The position numbers were made by a program, and so were the translations under genes. A stretch of DNA of 34,628 nt, from assembly GCA_012512505.1 (NCBI GenBank), contig JAAZEB010000214.1, forward strand, positions 1 to 34,628, read 5' to 3'. Below the pieces are notes generated by a model. The model was not told the origin of the DNA. It worked only from the letters and a program-made list of their open reading frames with translations, and did no database searches. How positions within the stretch are numbered: the stretch's first letter is position 1; each line of letters starts with the position of its first letter. The DNA is from Armatimonadota bacterium. GTDB lineage: Bacteria; Armatimonadota; JAAZEB01. Below are positions 24,904-33,901 of the stretch, piece by piece.

Positions 24904-25731
24904 CTACGAGAGGATATCTTTGCGGCGGAACAAGAGCAGCGCGGCGAGGAAGCAGGCGGCGCAGTAGCCCGCCAGCCACGCGGCCGACCGGCCCAGCTCG
25001 GCCCAGGGCACCGGATCCAGCATCAGCTTCTGCCAGAGGTCCATATGCGTAATGAAGAGGTAGGGGTGCAGGCGCTCAAAGTACGGGATCACCGCCACCA
25101 CCCCGGTGATGATGAACACCGCCAGGGCGCCGCCGACGGCGTAGAGCGCGTTGTCTACCAGCACCGAAACCAGGAAGGCGATGGAGGCGACCGAGAGAAC
25201 CGCCAGTGCCGCCGCGGCGTAGGCGCCCAGCAGCCGCAGGAGACCCTCCTTCAGCGGCACGATGCATAGCCCCGCCTCGAAAAGGAACAGGTCGCCAAAG
25301 CCGAAGAGGAGACCGCCCAACCCCAGGCTGGCTGCCAGCAGAAAGAAAGTGACCCCCACCGCGTGCAGCGCGGCGACGATGTACTTCGCCAGCAGCACCG
25401 CCGAGCGGCTCACCGGGCGCACTAGCATCGTGCGCAGCGTGCCCTCGCCCGCCTCGCCGGCCACCACGTCGCCGGCCACCGTGCTGCCAAAGAACGGCAT
25501 GAAGACGACCATCACCACCTTCATCACCAGGTGAGCGAGAAAGAGGGCGTTGAAGAAGGTGCCAACCACCGCGAAGTCGCGGCCGACCTGGGCGCGCAGG
25601 AAGTGCTCCGGCCGCCCGTAGTGCAGGCTGATCAGGAACGGCACCAGGATGAGCAGCACGGCGACGTAGCCGAGATAGGTCCGTGGCCGTCGCACCACCT
25701 TGGCCAGCTCCACGCGGATCAGCCGGATCAT
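24904..25731 (-). CDS. ABC transporter permease (ABC-2 type)
   Basis: MIRLIRVELAKVVRRPRTYLGYVAVLLILVPFLISL; GSTVAGDVVAGEAGEGTLRTMLVRPVSRSAVLLAKYI is typical of ABC-2 permeases. ATG overlaps the TGA of the ATPase gene (ATGA). Confidence 0.9.
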   Translation of the reverse strand: MIRLIRVELAKVVRRPRTYLGYVAVLLILVPFLISLHYGRPEHFLRAQVGRDFAVVGTFFNALFLAHLVMKVVMVVFMPFFGSTVAGDVVAGEAGEGTLRTMLVRPVSRSAVLLAKYIVAALHAVGVTFFLLAASLGLGGLLFGFGDLFLFEAGLCIVPLKEGLLRLLGAYAAAALAVLSVASIAFLVSVLVDNALYAVGGALAVFIITGVVAVIPYFERLHPYLFITHMDLWQKLMLDPVPWAELGRSAAWLAGYCAACFLAALLLFRRKDILS

Positions 25732-26684
25732 GGGTGGCTCCCTGTCAGGTCGAGGAAGAACTCCTCCAGCGACAGCCGGCCGGGCACCAGTGCCGACACC
25801 CGGCAGCCGGCCCGCACCAGCGCCTCGTTCAGGTCGGCGATGCGCCCCGGGTCGCACTCCACGCGCAGCGCGCCCGAGTCGGTGGCAGCCACGCGGACGC
25901 CCGCGATGCCGGCCAGCACCTCCCGAGCCTGCTCCAGGGGGGTCGCCGCGATCGTCACGAACGGCGCCGCCTGCAGCAGCTCCGGCACGCTGCCTTGAAC
26001 GAGCACCTGCCCCTTGTGGATGACTGCCACCCGGTTGCACACCTGCTCCACCTCGGCCAGCAGGTGGCTGGAGAGGAAGATGGTGATCCCCTCTTCTGCC
26101 GCCAGGCGGCGAATGAGCTGACGCACCTCCACCATGCCGCCGGGGTCCAGGCCGTTCGTTGGCTCATCGAGAAGGATCAGCTCTGGTTGGGGAAGCAGCG
26201 CCTGGGCCAGCGCCAGGCGCTGCTTCATCCCGTGCGAGTAAGTGCGGACGCGATCGTGGGCGCGCCCTTCCAGGCCCACCAGGCGCAGCACCTCGCGGCG
26301 TCGCTCTGGCGAGGCGCCCCCGGACAGCGCCGCGAGCACCGCCAGGTTCTGGTCGCCGCTCAGGTGTGGGTAGAGCGCCGGTGCCTCCACCACCGCCCCC
26401 ACGCGCGCCAGCGCCTGCTGGGGCCGGCGGTGCAGGTCGTGCCCAAGAATGGCCACCGTGCCGGCGTCGGGCCGAACCAGGCCGGTGAGCATCCGGATCG
26501 TCGTGCTCTTGCCGGCGCCGTTCGGGCCGAGGAAGCCGAACACGTCGCCGCGGCGCACCTCCAGATCGACGCCGTCCACCACCTGACGCTTGCCGTAGCG
26601 TTTGCTCAGGCCGGCGGCACGCAGCACCGGCGCGGCTGCCCCCGCCGCCTGGGATGGCTCATTGGCTTGCGCTGCTGATTGCAC
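25728..26684 (-). CDS. ABC transporter ATP-binding protein
   Basis: GFLGPNGAGKSTTIRMLTGLVRPDAG (Walker A), YSHGMKQRLALAQALL (signature), LILLDEPTNGLDPGG (Walker B). Start taken as GTG 26684 to avoid overlapping the upstream gene. Confidence 0.93.
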   Translation of the reverse strand: MQSAAQANEPSQAAGAAAPVLRAAGLSKRYGKRQVVDGVDLEVRRGDVFGFLGPNGAGKSTTIRMLTGLVRPDAGTVAILGHDLHRRPQQALARVGAVVEAPALYPHLSGDQNLAVLAALSGGASPERRREVLRLVGLEGRAHDRVRTYSHGMKQRLALAQALLPQPELILLDEPTNGLDPGGMVEVRQLIRRLAAEEGITIFLSSHLLAEVEQVCNRVAVIHKGQVLVQGSVPELLQAAPFVTIAATPLEQAREVLAGIAGVRVAATDSGALRVECDPGRIADLNEALVRAGCRVSALVPGRLSLEEFFLDLTGSHP

Positions 26685-26703
26685 GCGCCAAACCCTCACC
26701 CGC

Positions 26704-28182
26704 CTACGGCGCGGCGCCCTCCGCGTTCGCCGGCGCGGCGGTTCCGGTCGCCACGCTCTCCTGGCCCACCGCCCGCTGGTAACGGGCGCGCGCCAGCAGG
26801 TAGTCATAGCGCGCGTTGACGAGGTTGGTCTCCGCCTGAGTGAGCACCGCCTGGGCGTCCGTCACCTCCAGCGGCGTCGACACGCCCTCCCGGTAGCGCA
26901 CCTTGGCCAGGCGCAGCGCCTCCTGCGCCTGCTCCACGTTCTTGGCGGCCGCCTCCATGCGCTCGGCCGACTCCTCCATGCTCAGGATCGCCTGCTTCAC
27001 CTCCAGGGCGACCCCTTCACGCACCTGCTGCTCGGTAACCTCAGCGGCCTCCACGTCGGCGCGGGCCTGAGTGACGCGCGCCTTCGTCAGCCCGCCCTCG
27101 AGAATCGGATAAGAGATCACTGCCGAGGCGTTCCACTGAAACGCTCGCGGGCTGAACGCGCCGCCATCAGCGGTGACGTTGCCCTGCCAGTTCAGCCCCA
27201 GCGTCGGCCGCCCGGTCGCCTTTGCCAGCGACACGCCCCGCTGGCTCATCTCCACGTTCACCCGCGCCTGCTTCACCTCGGCGCGCTGCGCGTAGGCGGC
27301 CTCCAGGCTCGGCGCATACTCTGGCAGCACCACCTCCACCTCCTCTTCGGCGCGCACCGTGAGCGGGGTGGAAACGTCGATTCCCATCACGTTGTTGAGG
27401 GTTGCCTTTGCCAGCTCAACGGCGTTGCGGGCGGCGATCACGTTCTGGCGGGCGTTGGCCACCTGGGTTTCGGCGCGCAGCACATCGAAGCGGGCGGCGA
27501 CGCCAGCGCGCTGGAACGCCTCCGCCTGGCGCAGGTGCTCCTCGAGGGAGGCAACGTTTGCTTGCGCCACCTCCAGGGCCGCCTGCGCGCGCAGCACCTG
27601 GTAGAAGGCGCTCTTCACGTCGAGCACCGTCTGCTCCTGCGTGCGCTCCACGTCCAGGTGGGCCGCGACGACGCCCAGGTCGGCGATGTTGCGCGAAGCT
27701 CGCAGTGCCCCGGAGATGTCAATCGGCTGGGTGACCGAGAGGCGTCCGGTGCGGCTGTAGAGCGGGGTGAGCGTCGCTTCCTGCGCCGGACCGCCGTTGC
27801 TGCCCGGAAGGCTGAAGGAGGTCTCCTGGTCATTGCGCGTCAGGGTGGCCTGGGCAGAGAGCTGCAAGCGGCCGGCCGCGCGCGCCTCGCCCACCCGGCC
27901 CACGGCGCGATCCAGCCGGTCGATGGCGGTCTGAATGGAGCGGTTGTTCTCCAGGGCGATGGCAATACTGTCTTCCAGGGTTAGCACCCGGGGGGCCGGG
28001 GACTCTGCCGGGGCCTCACCCGCCAGGCAGGCGGGGGATGCGGCCAAGAGGGTGCCGGCCACCAGCAGCACGGCGCGCAGGCTAGTGCGGGCGCTTGCCA
28101 CGTGCCTCGGTGCCGGGCACGCGCTCTCACGCGCTCGCGCCGCCGGGTACCGGCAAGGGGCAGGGGTAAGCAACGAGGGCAT
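26704..28182 (-). CDS. TolC family outer membrane protein
   Basis: Signal peptide (RAVLLVAGTLLAASPACLA); LTLEDSIAIALENNRSIQTAIDRLDRAVGRVGEARAAGRLQLSAQATLTRND plus coiled-coil repeats and VRYREGVSTPLEVTDAQAVLTQAETNLVNARYDYLLARARYQRAVGQ. ATG 28182 with GGAAGGAG. Confidence 0.92.
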   Translation of the reverse strand: MPSLLTPAPCRYPAARARESACPAPRHVASARTSLRAVLLVAGTLLAASPACLAGEAPAESPAPRVLTLEDSIAIALENNRSIQTAIDRLDRAVGRVGEARAAGRLQLSAQATLTRNDQETSFSLPGSNGGPAQEATLTPLYSRTGRLSVTQPIDISGALRASRNIADLGVVAAHLDVERTQEQTVLDVKSAFYQVLRAQAALEVAQANVASLEEHLRQAEAFQRAGVAARFDVLRAETQVANARQNVIAARNAVELAKATLNNVMGIDVSTPLTVRAEEEVEVVLPEYAPSLEAAYAQRAEVKQARVNVEMSQRGVSLAKATGRPTLGLNWQGNVTADGGAFSPRAFQWNASAVISYPILEGGLTKARVTQARADVEAAEVTEQQVREGVALEVKQAILSMEESAERMEAAAKNVEQAQEALRLAKVRYREGVSTPLEVTDAQAVLTQAETNLVNARYDYLLARARYQRAVGQESVATGTAAPANAEGAAP

Positions 28183-28252
28183 CAACGGGCTCTCCTTCCG
28201 TGCGGGTTATCAACAGAGGGTTTCGGGCATTCCTTCGCCCAACCAACCGGTG

Positions 28253-28507
28253 CTACGGCGAGGAACTCTCCTCGGCCCAGGCAGCCTGGTGCTCGACGAT
28301 CTGGCACAACTGCTCCAGAAACTCGCGCGCCGCGTCGATCTTCACCAGGCTGAAGCCCTGGCCCGGGTGCCGGAACACCAGGAGCTTGTCGCCGCTCTCG
28401 ATGTGGAACTGCTTGCGCACTTCCGCCGGGATCACCACTTGGCCGCGCTCTCCCACGGTGACAGTGCCAAAAAAATGGTCGGAAAGCGAGGCCTTAGAGG
28501 TCGTCAT
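28253..28507 (-). CDS. AbrB/MazE/SpoVT-family DNA-binding protein
   Basis: FGTVTVGERGQVVIPAEVRKQFHIESGDKLLVFRHPG matches the SpoVT-AbrB swapped-hairpin motif. ATG 28507 (alternative ATG 28522). Confidence 0.88.
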   Translation of the reverse strand: MTTSKASLSDHFFGTVTVGERGQVVIPAEVRKQFHIESGDKLLVFRHPGQGFSLVKIDAAREFLEQLCQIVEHQAAWAEESSSP

Positions 28508-28520
28508 GATAACACTCCGC

Positions 28521-28547
28521 ACTCATGCGAATCATACCGATCATACC
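28521..28547. repeat. Three tandem 9-bp units in the AbrB-like gene leader (candidate operator)
   Basis: ACTCATGCG / AATCATACC / GATCATACC at exact 9-bp spacing between the -10 box and the start codon. Confidence 0.5.
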
Positions 28548-28551
28548 TCCC

Positions 28552-28580
28552 ATTATACGAACGGCCCCCTGCTGTGTCAA
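28552..28580 (-). promoter_or_regulatory. Sigma70 consensus promoter for the AbrB-like gene
   Basis: Minus strand: TTGACA (complement of 28575-28580), 17-bp spacer, TATAAT (complement of 28552-28557). Confidence 0.85.
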
Positions 28581-28587
28581 GCGCTTC

Positions 28588-28616
28588 TTGACAGCGCTGG
28601 GCCGCTATGCTAGAAT
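28588..28616 (+). promoter_or_regulatory. Sigma70 consensus promoter (divergent, toward membrane protein/trpS)
   Basis: TTGACA (28588-28593), 17-bp spacer, TAGAAT (28611-28616) with extended -10 TGCTAGAAT. Confidence 0.85.
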
Positions 28617-28703
28617 AGCCGTGCCGTAGTGTGCCATGGGGGTCGGTGGTGCCGGCGGGGTAGAGTCCGGGCGGCCGATCCGGAGCGGTTGAAGCGTCCT
28701 TGC

Positions 28704-28733
28704 GGCCACAGGGAGTGGAGACAACCTGTGGCC
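28704..28733 (+). promoter_or_regulatory. Leader hairpin before the membrane protein/trpS operon
   Basis: GGCCACAGG ... CCTGTGGCC, 9-bp perfect stem with 12-nt loop, followed by TTCACTGTTTC; ~90 nt after the -10 box and ~20 nt before the ATG. Confidence 0.5.
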
Positions 28734-28755
28734 TTCACTGTTTCGGGGAGCGGCG

Positions 28756-29823
28756 ATGTCTGAGGAAGTGGCGGCGCAGCCGGGTGGAGAGGGCCGCGGG
28801 ATCCAGCCGCTCGCGGCACCGGCTGACGAGCGCATCGCGCGTCGGCGGCGTGAGCCCGGGTGGGCCACCCTCAGCCGCAGCCTCCCCTGGTTGGTGCTGC
28901 TTGTCGGCACCTACTCCTTGCAGCGCGCGCCGGTGGTGTGGCGGATTGCCGACGGCCGGATGCGCGGCTTGCTGCTGCTGGCGGCGCTGGCCGGTGGCGC
29001 ATCCCTGGGCCTGCTCCTCGGATCGCGGGACAGTTTCCCCTGGAAGGCATGGCCTCCGGAAGGCACGCTGTTCCATCGCCGCTTTCGCCTCACCCTGGCC
29101 GACGTGGCTCAGGGGTGGTGGCAGTATGTCTGGCTGGCTCCCCTGGGGGCGGTTGGCGCCATGCTGGTGGCCGCCATCGCCGCGCTGGCGTTGGTCCGGC
29201 CCCAGGACCTGTCAGGCCTGGTCCACGCTGCGGATCTGTGCTGGTACGCCTTCGTGGCGGCTTTCGCGGCGTTGCCGGTGGGCCGGGTGTTTCAGCCGGG
29301 CGTGGAGGCGTTCACCGCCCGCGGCGTTCACCCGTCGCCGGCGGCTTTTGTCTCCTGGCGCAGTGTTTCGCACGCCGTGATCGACCGCGAGGCGCGCGTC
29401 GCTCGCCTCTACGGGTGGCAGCGCCCCTGGCTGCCGCGCTGCACCTTCACTTTCCGCAGCGAGGAGGAGATGGCGCGGGTGTGCAGCGTGCTGGAGGCGC
29501 ACGTCGTCTGCCTTGGGCCGGGAGAGCAGGCGCTCGGGGAGCGCCTGCGTTGGCTCGCGTTCTCCAGTGTGCTGCTGGCAGTCACCGCGCTCCTCACGCT
29601 GGGGGCCATCCTCCTCTTGCTGGCGCCGGGCGCCATCGCCGCCCCGGTGGGTTGGCTGGGCACTCCCTGGGCCAGCAAGGTGGCCTACGTGGTCGCGGAG
29701 TTGGTGGCGCGCATGCCGGAGTTCGTAGTGCTGTTGACGCTGCTCGTCGGCTCGGTGCTGCACGGCGAGTTGGAGCGCCTGCGCGGCCTTACTATGAAGA
29801 GGATTGTTTGGGAGGGGGCATGA
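28756..29823 (+). CDS. Hypothetical integral membrane protein
   Basis: ATG after GGGGAGCGGCG; hydrophobic segments such as LPWLVLLVGTYSL, LLLLAALAGGASLGLLLG, YVWLAPLGAVGAMLVAAIAALALV and LAFSSVLLAVTALLTLGAILLLLAPG. Stop overlaps the trpS start (ATGA). Confidence 0.8.
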   Translation: MSEEVAAQPGGEGRGIQPLAAPADERIARRRREPGWATLSRSLPWLVLLVGTYSLQRAPVVWRIADGRMRGLLLLAALAGGASLGLLLGSRDSFPWKAWPPEGTLFHRRFRLTLADVAQGWWQYVWLAPLGAVGAMLVAAIAALALVRPQDLSGLVHAADLCWYAFVAAFAALPVGRVFQPGVEAFTARGVHPSPAAFVSWRSVSHAVIDREARVARLYGWQRPWLPRCTFTFRSEEEMARVCSVLEAHVVCLGPGEQALGERLRWLAFSSVLLAVTALLTLGAILLLLAPGAIAAPVGWLGTPWASKVAYVVAELVARMPEFVVLLTLLVGSVLHGELERLRGLTMKRIVWEGA

Positions 29824-30803
29824 AGAAAAAGATCGTGTTCTCCGGGGTGCAGCCCTCGGGCGTTCTGCATATCGGCAACTACCTGGGCGCGATCCAGCGC
29901 TGGGTGCGCCTCCAAAGCCAGACCACCAACTACTTCTGCGTTGTGGACTTGCATGCCCTCACCATCCGCCAGGATCCGGAAGAGCTGCACGCCAACACCC
30001 TGCGCGTGGCCAAGACCTACCTGGCCGCTGGCATCGACCCGCAGCACTCCACCATCTTTATCCAATCGCACGTCAAGGAGCACTGCGAGCTGGCGTGGCT
30101 GCTCGCCACCCTCTGCTATATGGGCGAGTTGAGCCGCATGACCCAGTTCAAGGATAAGTCGCGCAACAAGGGCGAGAACATCGGCGTTGGCCTGTTTACC
30201 TATCCCACCCTGATGGCCGCCGACATCCTGCTCTACCACACCGACCTGGTGCCGGTCGGCGAGGACCAGAAGCAGCACCTGGAGCTGACGCGCGATTTGG
30301 CCGTGCGCTTCAACAACGCCTTCGGCGAGACGTTCGTGGTGCCCGAGCCGTTGATCGGTGAAGTGGGCGCCCGCATCATGGGCCTGGACGACCCGACCCG
30401 CAAGATGAGCAAGAGCGAGCCGAAGCCCGGCCACTACCTCGCCCTCACCGACCCGCCCGACGCGATCCGCAAGAAGATCGGCCGCGCCGTGACCGACTCT
30501 GGCACCGAGATCCGCGCCGGCGCCGACAAGCCGGCCCTCTCCAACCTGCTGAACATCTACCACCTGATGTCCGGCATCAGCATCGCCGAGTTGGAAGAGC
30601 GCTACCGGGGCCAGGGCTATGCCGCGTTCAAGCGCGACCTGGCCGAGGTGGTGATCGAGCACCTGCGCCCCTTCCAGGAGCGCTATGCCGCGCTCGACGA
30701 CGCGGAGGTGATGGCCCTCCTCCGTGCCGGCGCCGACCGCGCCCGCGCCGTGGCCGCCGAGACCATCCAGCAGGTGAAGGAGCGGATGGGCATCGTCGTC
30801 TGA
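29820..30803 (+). CDS. trpS: Tryptophan--tRNA ligase
   Basis: MKKKIVFSGVQPSGVLHIGNYLGAI, TYPTLMAADILLYHTDLVPVGEDQKQHLELTRDLA, DDPTRKMSKSEPKP (KMSKS). Confidence 0.97.
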   Translation: MKKKIVFSGVQPSGVLHIGNYLGAIQRWVRLQSQTTNYFCVVDLHALTIRQDPEELHANTLRVAKTYLAAGIDPQHSTIFIQSHVKEHCELAWLLATLCYMGELSRMTQFKDKSRNKGENIGVGLFTYPTLMAADILLYHTDLVPVGEDQKQHLELTRDLAVRFNNAFGETFVVPEPLIGEVGARIMGLDDPTRKMSKSEPKPGHYLALTDPPDAIRKKIGRAVTDSGTEIRAGADKPALSNLLNIYHLMSGISIAELEERYRGQGYAAFKRDLAEVVIEHLRPFQERYAALDDAEVMALLRAGADRARAVAAETIQQVKERMGIVV

Positions 30804-31035
30804 TCCTGCGGCGCCGCCGCGCACAGGTGCCGATCCGCCGCGTGGCGAACTGCGTCCCAACAGTAGACGGCGGCAGCGACGTGGCCTTCCCCGCGACGTT
30901 CGCCGGGCTCTTCTGAGGGACCGCTCGCGATCGGGCCCGCCTGCTGACCGCGCAGGGCGTGCGGTCCGGGAGTGCGACCGCCGCGACGCCGGCATTGCCT
31001 CCCGGGTCGTCTCTCCGCCGGAAGAGGAGGGAGCG

Positions 31036-31722
31036 ATGCGGATCGGCAACGGCAGCTTCGAGGACATCGTCTCTCGGCGCATGCGCGAGTGGCAGCTTCG
31101 CCAGAGTTCGCCCGCGGCACGCGAGCCGGCACCGTCCGGCCCCATACCCGTCATCACCCTCTCGCGCGAGCTGGGCAGCGGCGGCAACGAGGTCGCCCAG
31201 TTGCTCCAGGAACAGCTCGACTGGCACCTGTGGGACCGGCAGCTCGTGGAAGAGATCGCCCGCTCGGCACAGGTGCGCACCTCCGTCGTCGAGTCGCTGG
31301 ACGAGCGTCGACGCTCGGAGATCCTCGATATCCTGCACGAACTGCTGGGGGACCGCCTCGGCCCGGTAGGCTACCGCCGCCACCTGGCGCAGATCATCCT
31401 CACCGTGGCCCTCCACGGCAGCGCGATCATCGTTGGCCGCGGCGCCAACTGGCTGCTCCCCAATGCCCTCAACGTGCGCATCGTGGCGCCCCTGGCGCAG
31501 CGTGTGGCCCGGGTAGCCGCGCGCGAAGCGATCTCCGAGGAGGAAGCCCGGCGCCGCTGCCTGGAGTCTGACCGCGAGCGCGCCGAATCGGTGCGCGCCC
31601 TCTTCGGCCGCAGCATCGACGACTTGATGGGGTACGACCTGGTGATCAACACCAGTTGCGTGGCGCCAGCTGGGGCGGCTGCCATCATCATCGCGGCGGT
31701 GAAGGAGCACTTCCGCGGCTGA
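31036..31722 (+). CDS. Cytidylate kinase-like family protein
   Basis: PVITLSRELGSGGNEVAQLLQEQLDWHLWDRQLVEEIAR, GSAIIVGRGANWLLPNALNVRIVAPLAQRVARVA, DDLMGYDLVINTS; matches the Cytidylate kinase-like (PF13189-type) layout. Confidence 0.88.
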   Translation: MRIGNGSFEDIVSRRMREWQLRQSSPAAREPAPSGPIPVITLSRELGSGGNEVAQLLQEQLDWHLWDRQLVEEIARSAQVRTSVVESLDERRRSEILDILHELLGDRLGPVGYRRHLAQIILTVALHGSAIIVGRGANWLLPNALNVRIVAPLAQRVARVAAREAISEEEARRRCLESDRERAESVRALFGRSIDDLMGYDLVINTSCVAPAGAAAIIIAAVKEHFRG

Positions 31723-31773
31723 GGGGCCCGTGCCGGGCGCGCCCCAACCCGGCGGTGCCCGCGCATGGGGGTG

Positions 31774-31834
31774 TAAAAACGCAAACGGGGCAACGAGGGA
31801 CCGGCCGCCGCCGGCCTGCCTCTCGTTGCCCCGT
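31774..31834 (-). terminator. Rho-independent terminator for the minus-strand ABC/TPR operon
   Basis: 13-bp perfect stem ACGGGGCAACGAG (31785-31797) / CTCGTTGCCCCGT (31822-31834) with GC inner hairpin; on the minus strand followed by TTGCGTTTTTAC. Confidence 0.75.
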
Positions 31835-31854
31835 GGGGGATCCGGGAGCTGACG

Positions 31855-33123
31855 CTACTGCGCCTGGCCCGCCGGCGTCTCCTTGAGCAGTTGGTCGCGT
31901 CGGATGGTGAACACCTCCCGTATCATGCGCACGCCATCAATCGTCTTCACGAGCGGCCCGGTGATCCCCTCGCCATGCCAGCCGGTCACGTCTTGAACCG
32001 GGATCGGCTGCACCCGCGGGTTGATCGTCAGGATCACTTCATACTCCTCGGAACGGAGCGGGTACTTGGCCGGCTCGCTGCCCAGGTCGACCCGGTCGGT
32101 GATCAGCTTGCCGCTCTTGAACCAGGTGGACCAGCGGCCGTCCTTGAGGGTCATGTTGTCCCAGAAGAGGGTGAGGTTGGCGACCTGCCACAGGATCTGG
32201 GGGTGCTCTTTGATGAGCTGATCGTAGTTCTTATCGCGCACCTGGACGTTGATCTTGGTGAGCTCCGGCAGGTTGCTGGTGCCCTCAATGCGCAGCACGC
32301 GCTTTTTCGGGATCTGCCAGTTGTAGGTGAACTCCACGGGAATCGGGTTCTTGGCCTGCTCGGCGCGGGCCACCTGCCGCCAGATCGTCAGGTCTCGGTT
32401 GTGCTGGGAGACGTGCGCCATCTGCCAGTTGCCGGCCGCTTGCTCCTCCTCGATGAACTTCTCCCAGGCGGCGATCGCCTCATCGATCCGGCCGGCGGCC
32501 TCCAGGGCGTGGGCCAGCTCGTGCCGCTTGCCCGGCGGCTGGATTCCCATCGCGTTCGCCTCGCGGTGGCGCTGTGCCGCCCGATCGAAATCGATCTGCT
32601 TGTCAAAGAGGGTGTGCGCCTGCTCGAAGCGAAGCTCGGCCTCCTCCGGGTTGTTGTGGATTCCCTTCTCCAGGAACTCCACCCCCGCGGGGATGTAGCG
32701 CCGGTCCAGGAAGTTGTAGGCCATGTGCCAGGCGCCGATGATATACACCTCCAGGAACTTCGGATCCAGCCAGGTGATCAGGTGGCACACTGGCATGATC
32801 CGCTCGTAGTAGCCGGAGTGGAAGTAGCCGTCCGCTTTCACCCAGAGGATGTCCGCCAGCGCCGACTTGAAGCCGAACAGCACGGCTGGGATCAGGTTGT
32901 TGAACGAAGGGAGAGACCACTTGGCATCGCCGTGCTGATGCAGGATCATCGTGTTCATCGGGCGGAAGTGGTACTTCGGCCGCCCGTTCGAGTCGTAGAG
33001 CTGCTCCCCCGTCTTCGCGTCCCGCTGGATGTTCTGGTGGTACATGCTCGAGTCGACCAGCGAGATAGACAGCAGCAGGGGGATGATGAGCAGCCAGGGC
33101 CAGGTTTTCTTGGGTGGCTGCAC
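31855..33123 (-). CDS. Membrane-anchored TPR-like repeat protein, function unknown
   Basis: N-terminal TM (TWPWLLIIPLLLSISLVDSS); LADILWVKADGYFHSGYYERIMPVCHLITWLDPKFLEVYIIGAWHMAYNFLDRRYIPAGVEFLEKGIHNNPEEAELRFEQA resembles degenerate TPRs. GTG start one nt past the permease stop. Confidence 0.8.
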   Translation of the reverse strand: MQPPKKTWPWLLIIPLLLSISLVDSSMYHQNIQRDAKTGEQLYDSNGRPKYHFRPMNTMILHQHGDAKWSLPSFNNLIPAVLFGFKSALADILWVKADGYFHSGYYERIMPVCHLITWLDPKFLEVYIIGAWHMAYNFLDRRYIPAGVEFLEKGIHNNPEEAELRFEQAHTLFDKQIDFDRAAQRHREANAMGIQPPGKRHELAHALEAAGRIDEAIAAWEKFIEEEQAAGNWQMAHVSQHNRDLTIWRQVARAEQAKNPIPVEFTYNWQIPKKRVLRIEGTSNLPELTKINVQVRDKNYDQLIKEHPQILWQVANLTLFWDNMTLKDGRWSTWFKSGKLITDRVDLGSEPAKYPLRSEEYEVILTINPRVQPIPVQDVTGWHGEGITGPLVKTIDGVRMIREVFTIRRDQLLKETPAGQAQ

Positions 33124-33124
33124 C

Positions 33125-33901
33125 TTACACCTCCCGGTTGCGGAAGACCTGCGTGGCGATGAGCACCAACATCACCGTGTAGAGGATTCCGTAGAGAGCG
33201 ATCTTCATCACGAACGAGAGGGGAACCGGGTCCTCACCGCGCACCAGGGCCTCCTGGATGCTGAAGTTCTGCCAGTTCGGGATCAGGTTGTAGAGGACGC
33301 GCAGGCCGACCTCAACGAGAGCACTCTTAGACATCTTGATGATGTCGATCAGCGTATCGGACAGGTTGCCGACGATCAGCACGAACAGCGCCACCGCCCC
33401 GTTCATGATCGGTGTCAGGAAGGTGGAGAACATCAGCGTCATCGCCAGCAGCACGCAGAACTGCAGGTAGGCCAGGAACACTTGCTGCAGCAGCCGGAAA
33501 TCAATCGGCTCGCCCAGTTGCTTGCTCTTGATCGCCACCACGATCATGAACACCGCGCCCATGATCAGGGTGTTGGCGGCCAGGGTGATCGCGCCCCCGA
33601 GAAACTTGCCGACCAGGTACTGACCACGGGTAACCGGCTTGCACAGGATCGTGTAGATCGTGCGCTTGTCCATCTCGCCGGGGAGCATGCGGATCCCCAT
33701 CACCATCGACAGCACCGTGCCGGCCAGCAGAATCGAGGTCAGCCCCATATCCTTGACTACCTTCAGCTCCTCACTACTGGTGAAGAAGCTGAAGATCCAG
33801 GAAGTGGCGATCATCACCCCCGCGAATAGGAGCAGGAAGAGGAAGATCCTGCGCCGCACCTCTTCGCGGAAAGTGGTCATGGCGAGTGCGGTGATCTTCA
33901 T
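33125..33901 (-). CDS. ABC transporter permease
   Basis: MKITALAMTTFREEVRRRIFLFLLLFAGVMIATSWIFSFF; GTVLSMVMGIRMLPGEMDKRTIYTILCKPVTRGQYLVGKFLGGAI is ABC-2-like. Start overlaps the ATPase stop. Confidence 0.9.
   Translation of the reverse strand: MKITALAMTTFREEVRRRIFLFLLLFAGVMIATSWIFSFFTSSEELKVVKDMGLTSILLAGTVLSMVMGIRMLPGEMDKRTIYTILCKPVTRGQYLVGKFLGGAITLAANTLIMGAVFMIVVAIKSKQLGEPIDFRLLQQVFLAYLQFCVLLAMTLMFSTFLTPIMNGAVALFVLIVGNLSDTLIDIIKMSKSALVEVGLRVLYNLIPNWQNFSIQEALVRGEDPVPLSFVMKIALYGILYTVMLVLIATQVFRNREV

Noticed and set aside
28860-29819. Long N-terminal extension of the trpS ORF (647-aa ORF)
   Set aside because: TrpS homology begins at MKKKIVFSGVQPSG (29820). The extension overlaps a supported membrane-protein CDS in another frame.
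31891-33162. 423-aa plus-strand ORF opposite the TPR-like gene
   Set aside because: Shadow ORF; the minus strand has a TM segment, TPR-like pattern and tight operon spacing. The same reasoning rejects 22844-23818, 23948-24880, 25683-26678, 26602-27984 and 33029-33829.
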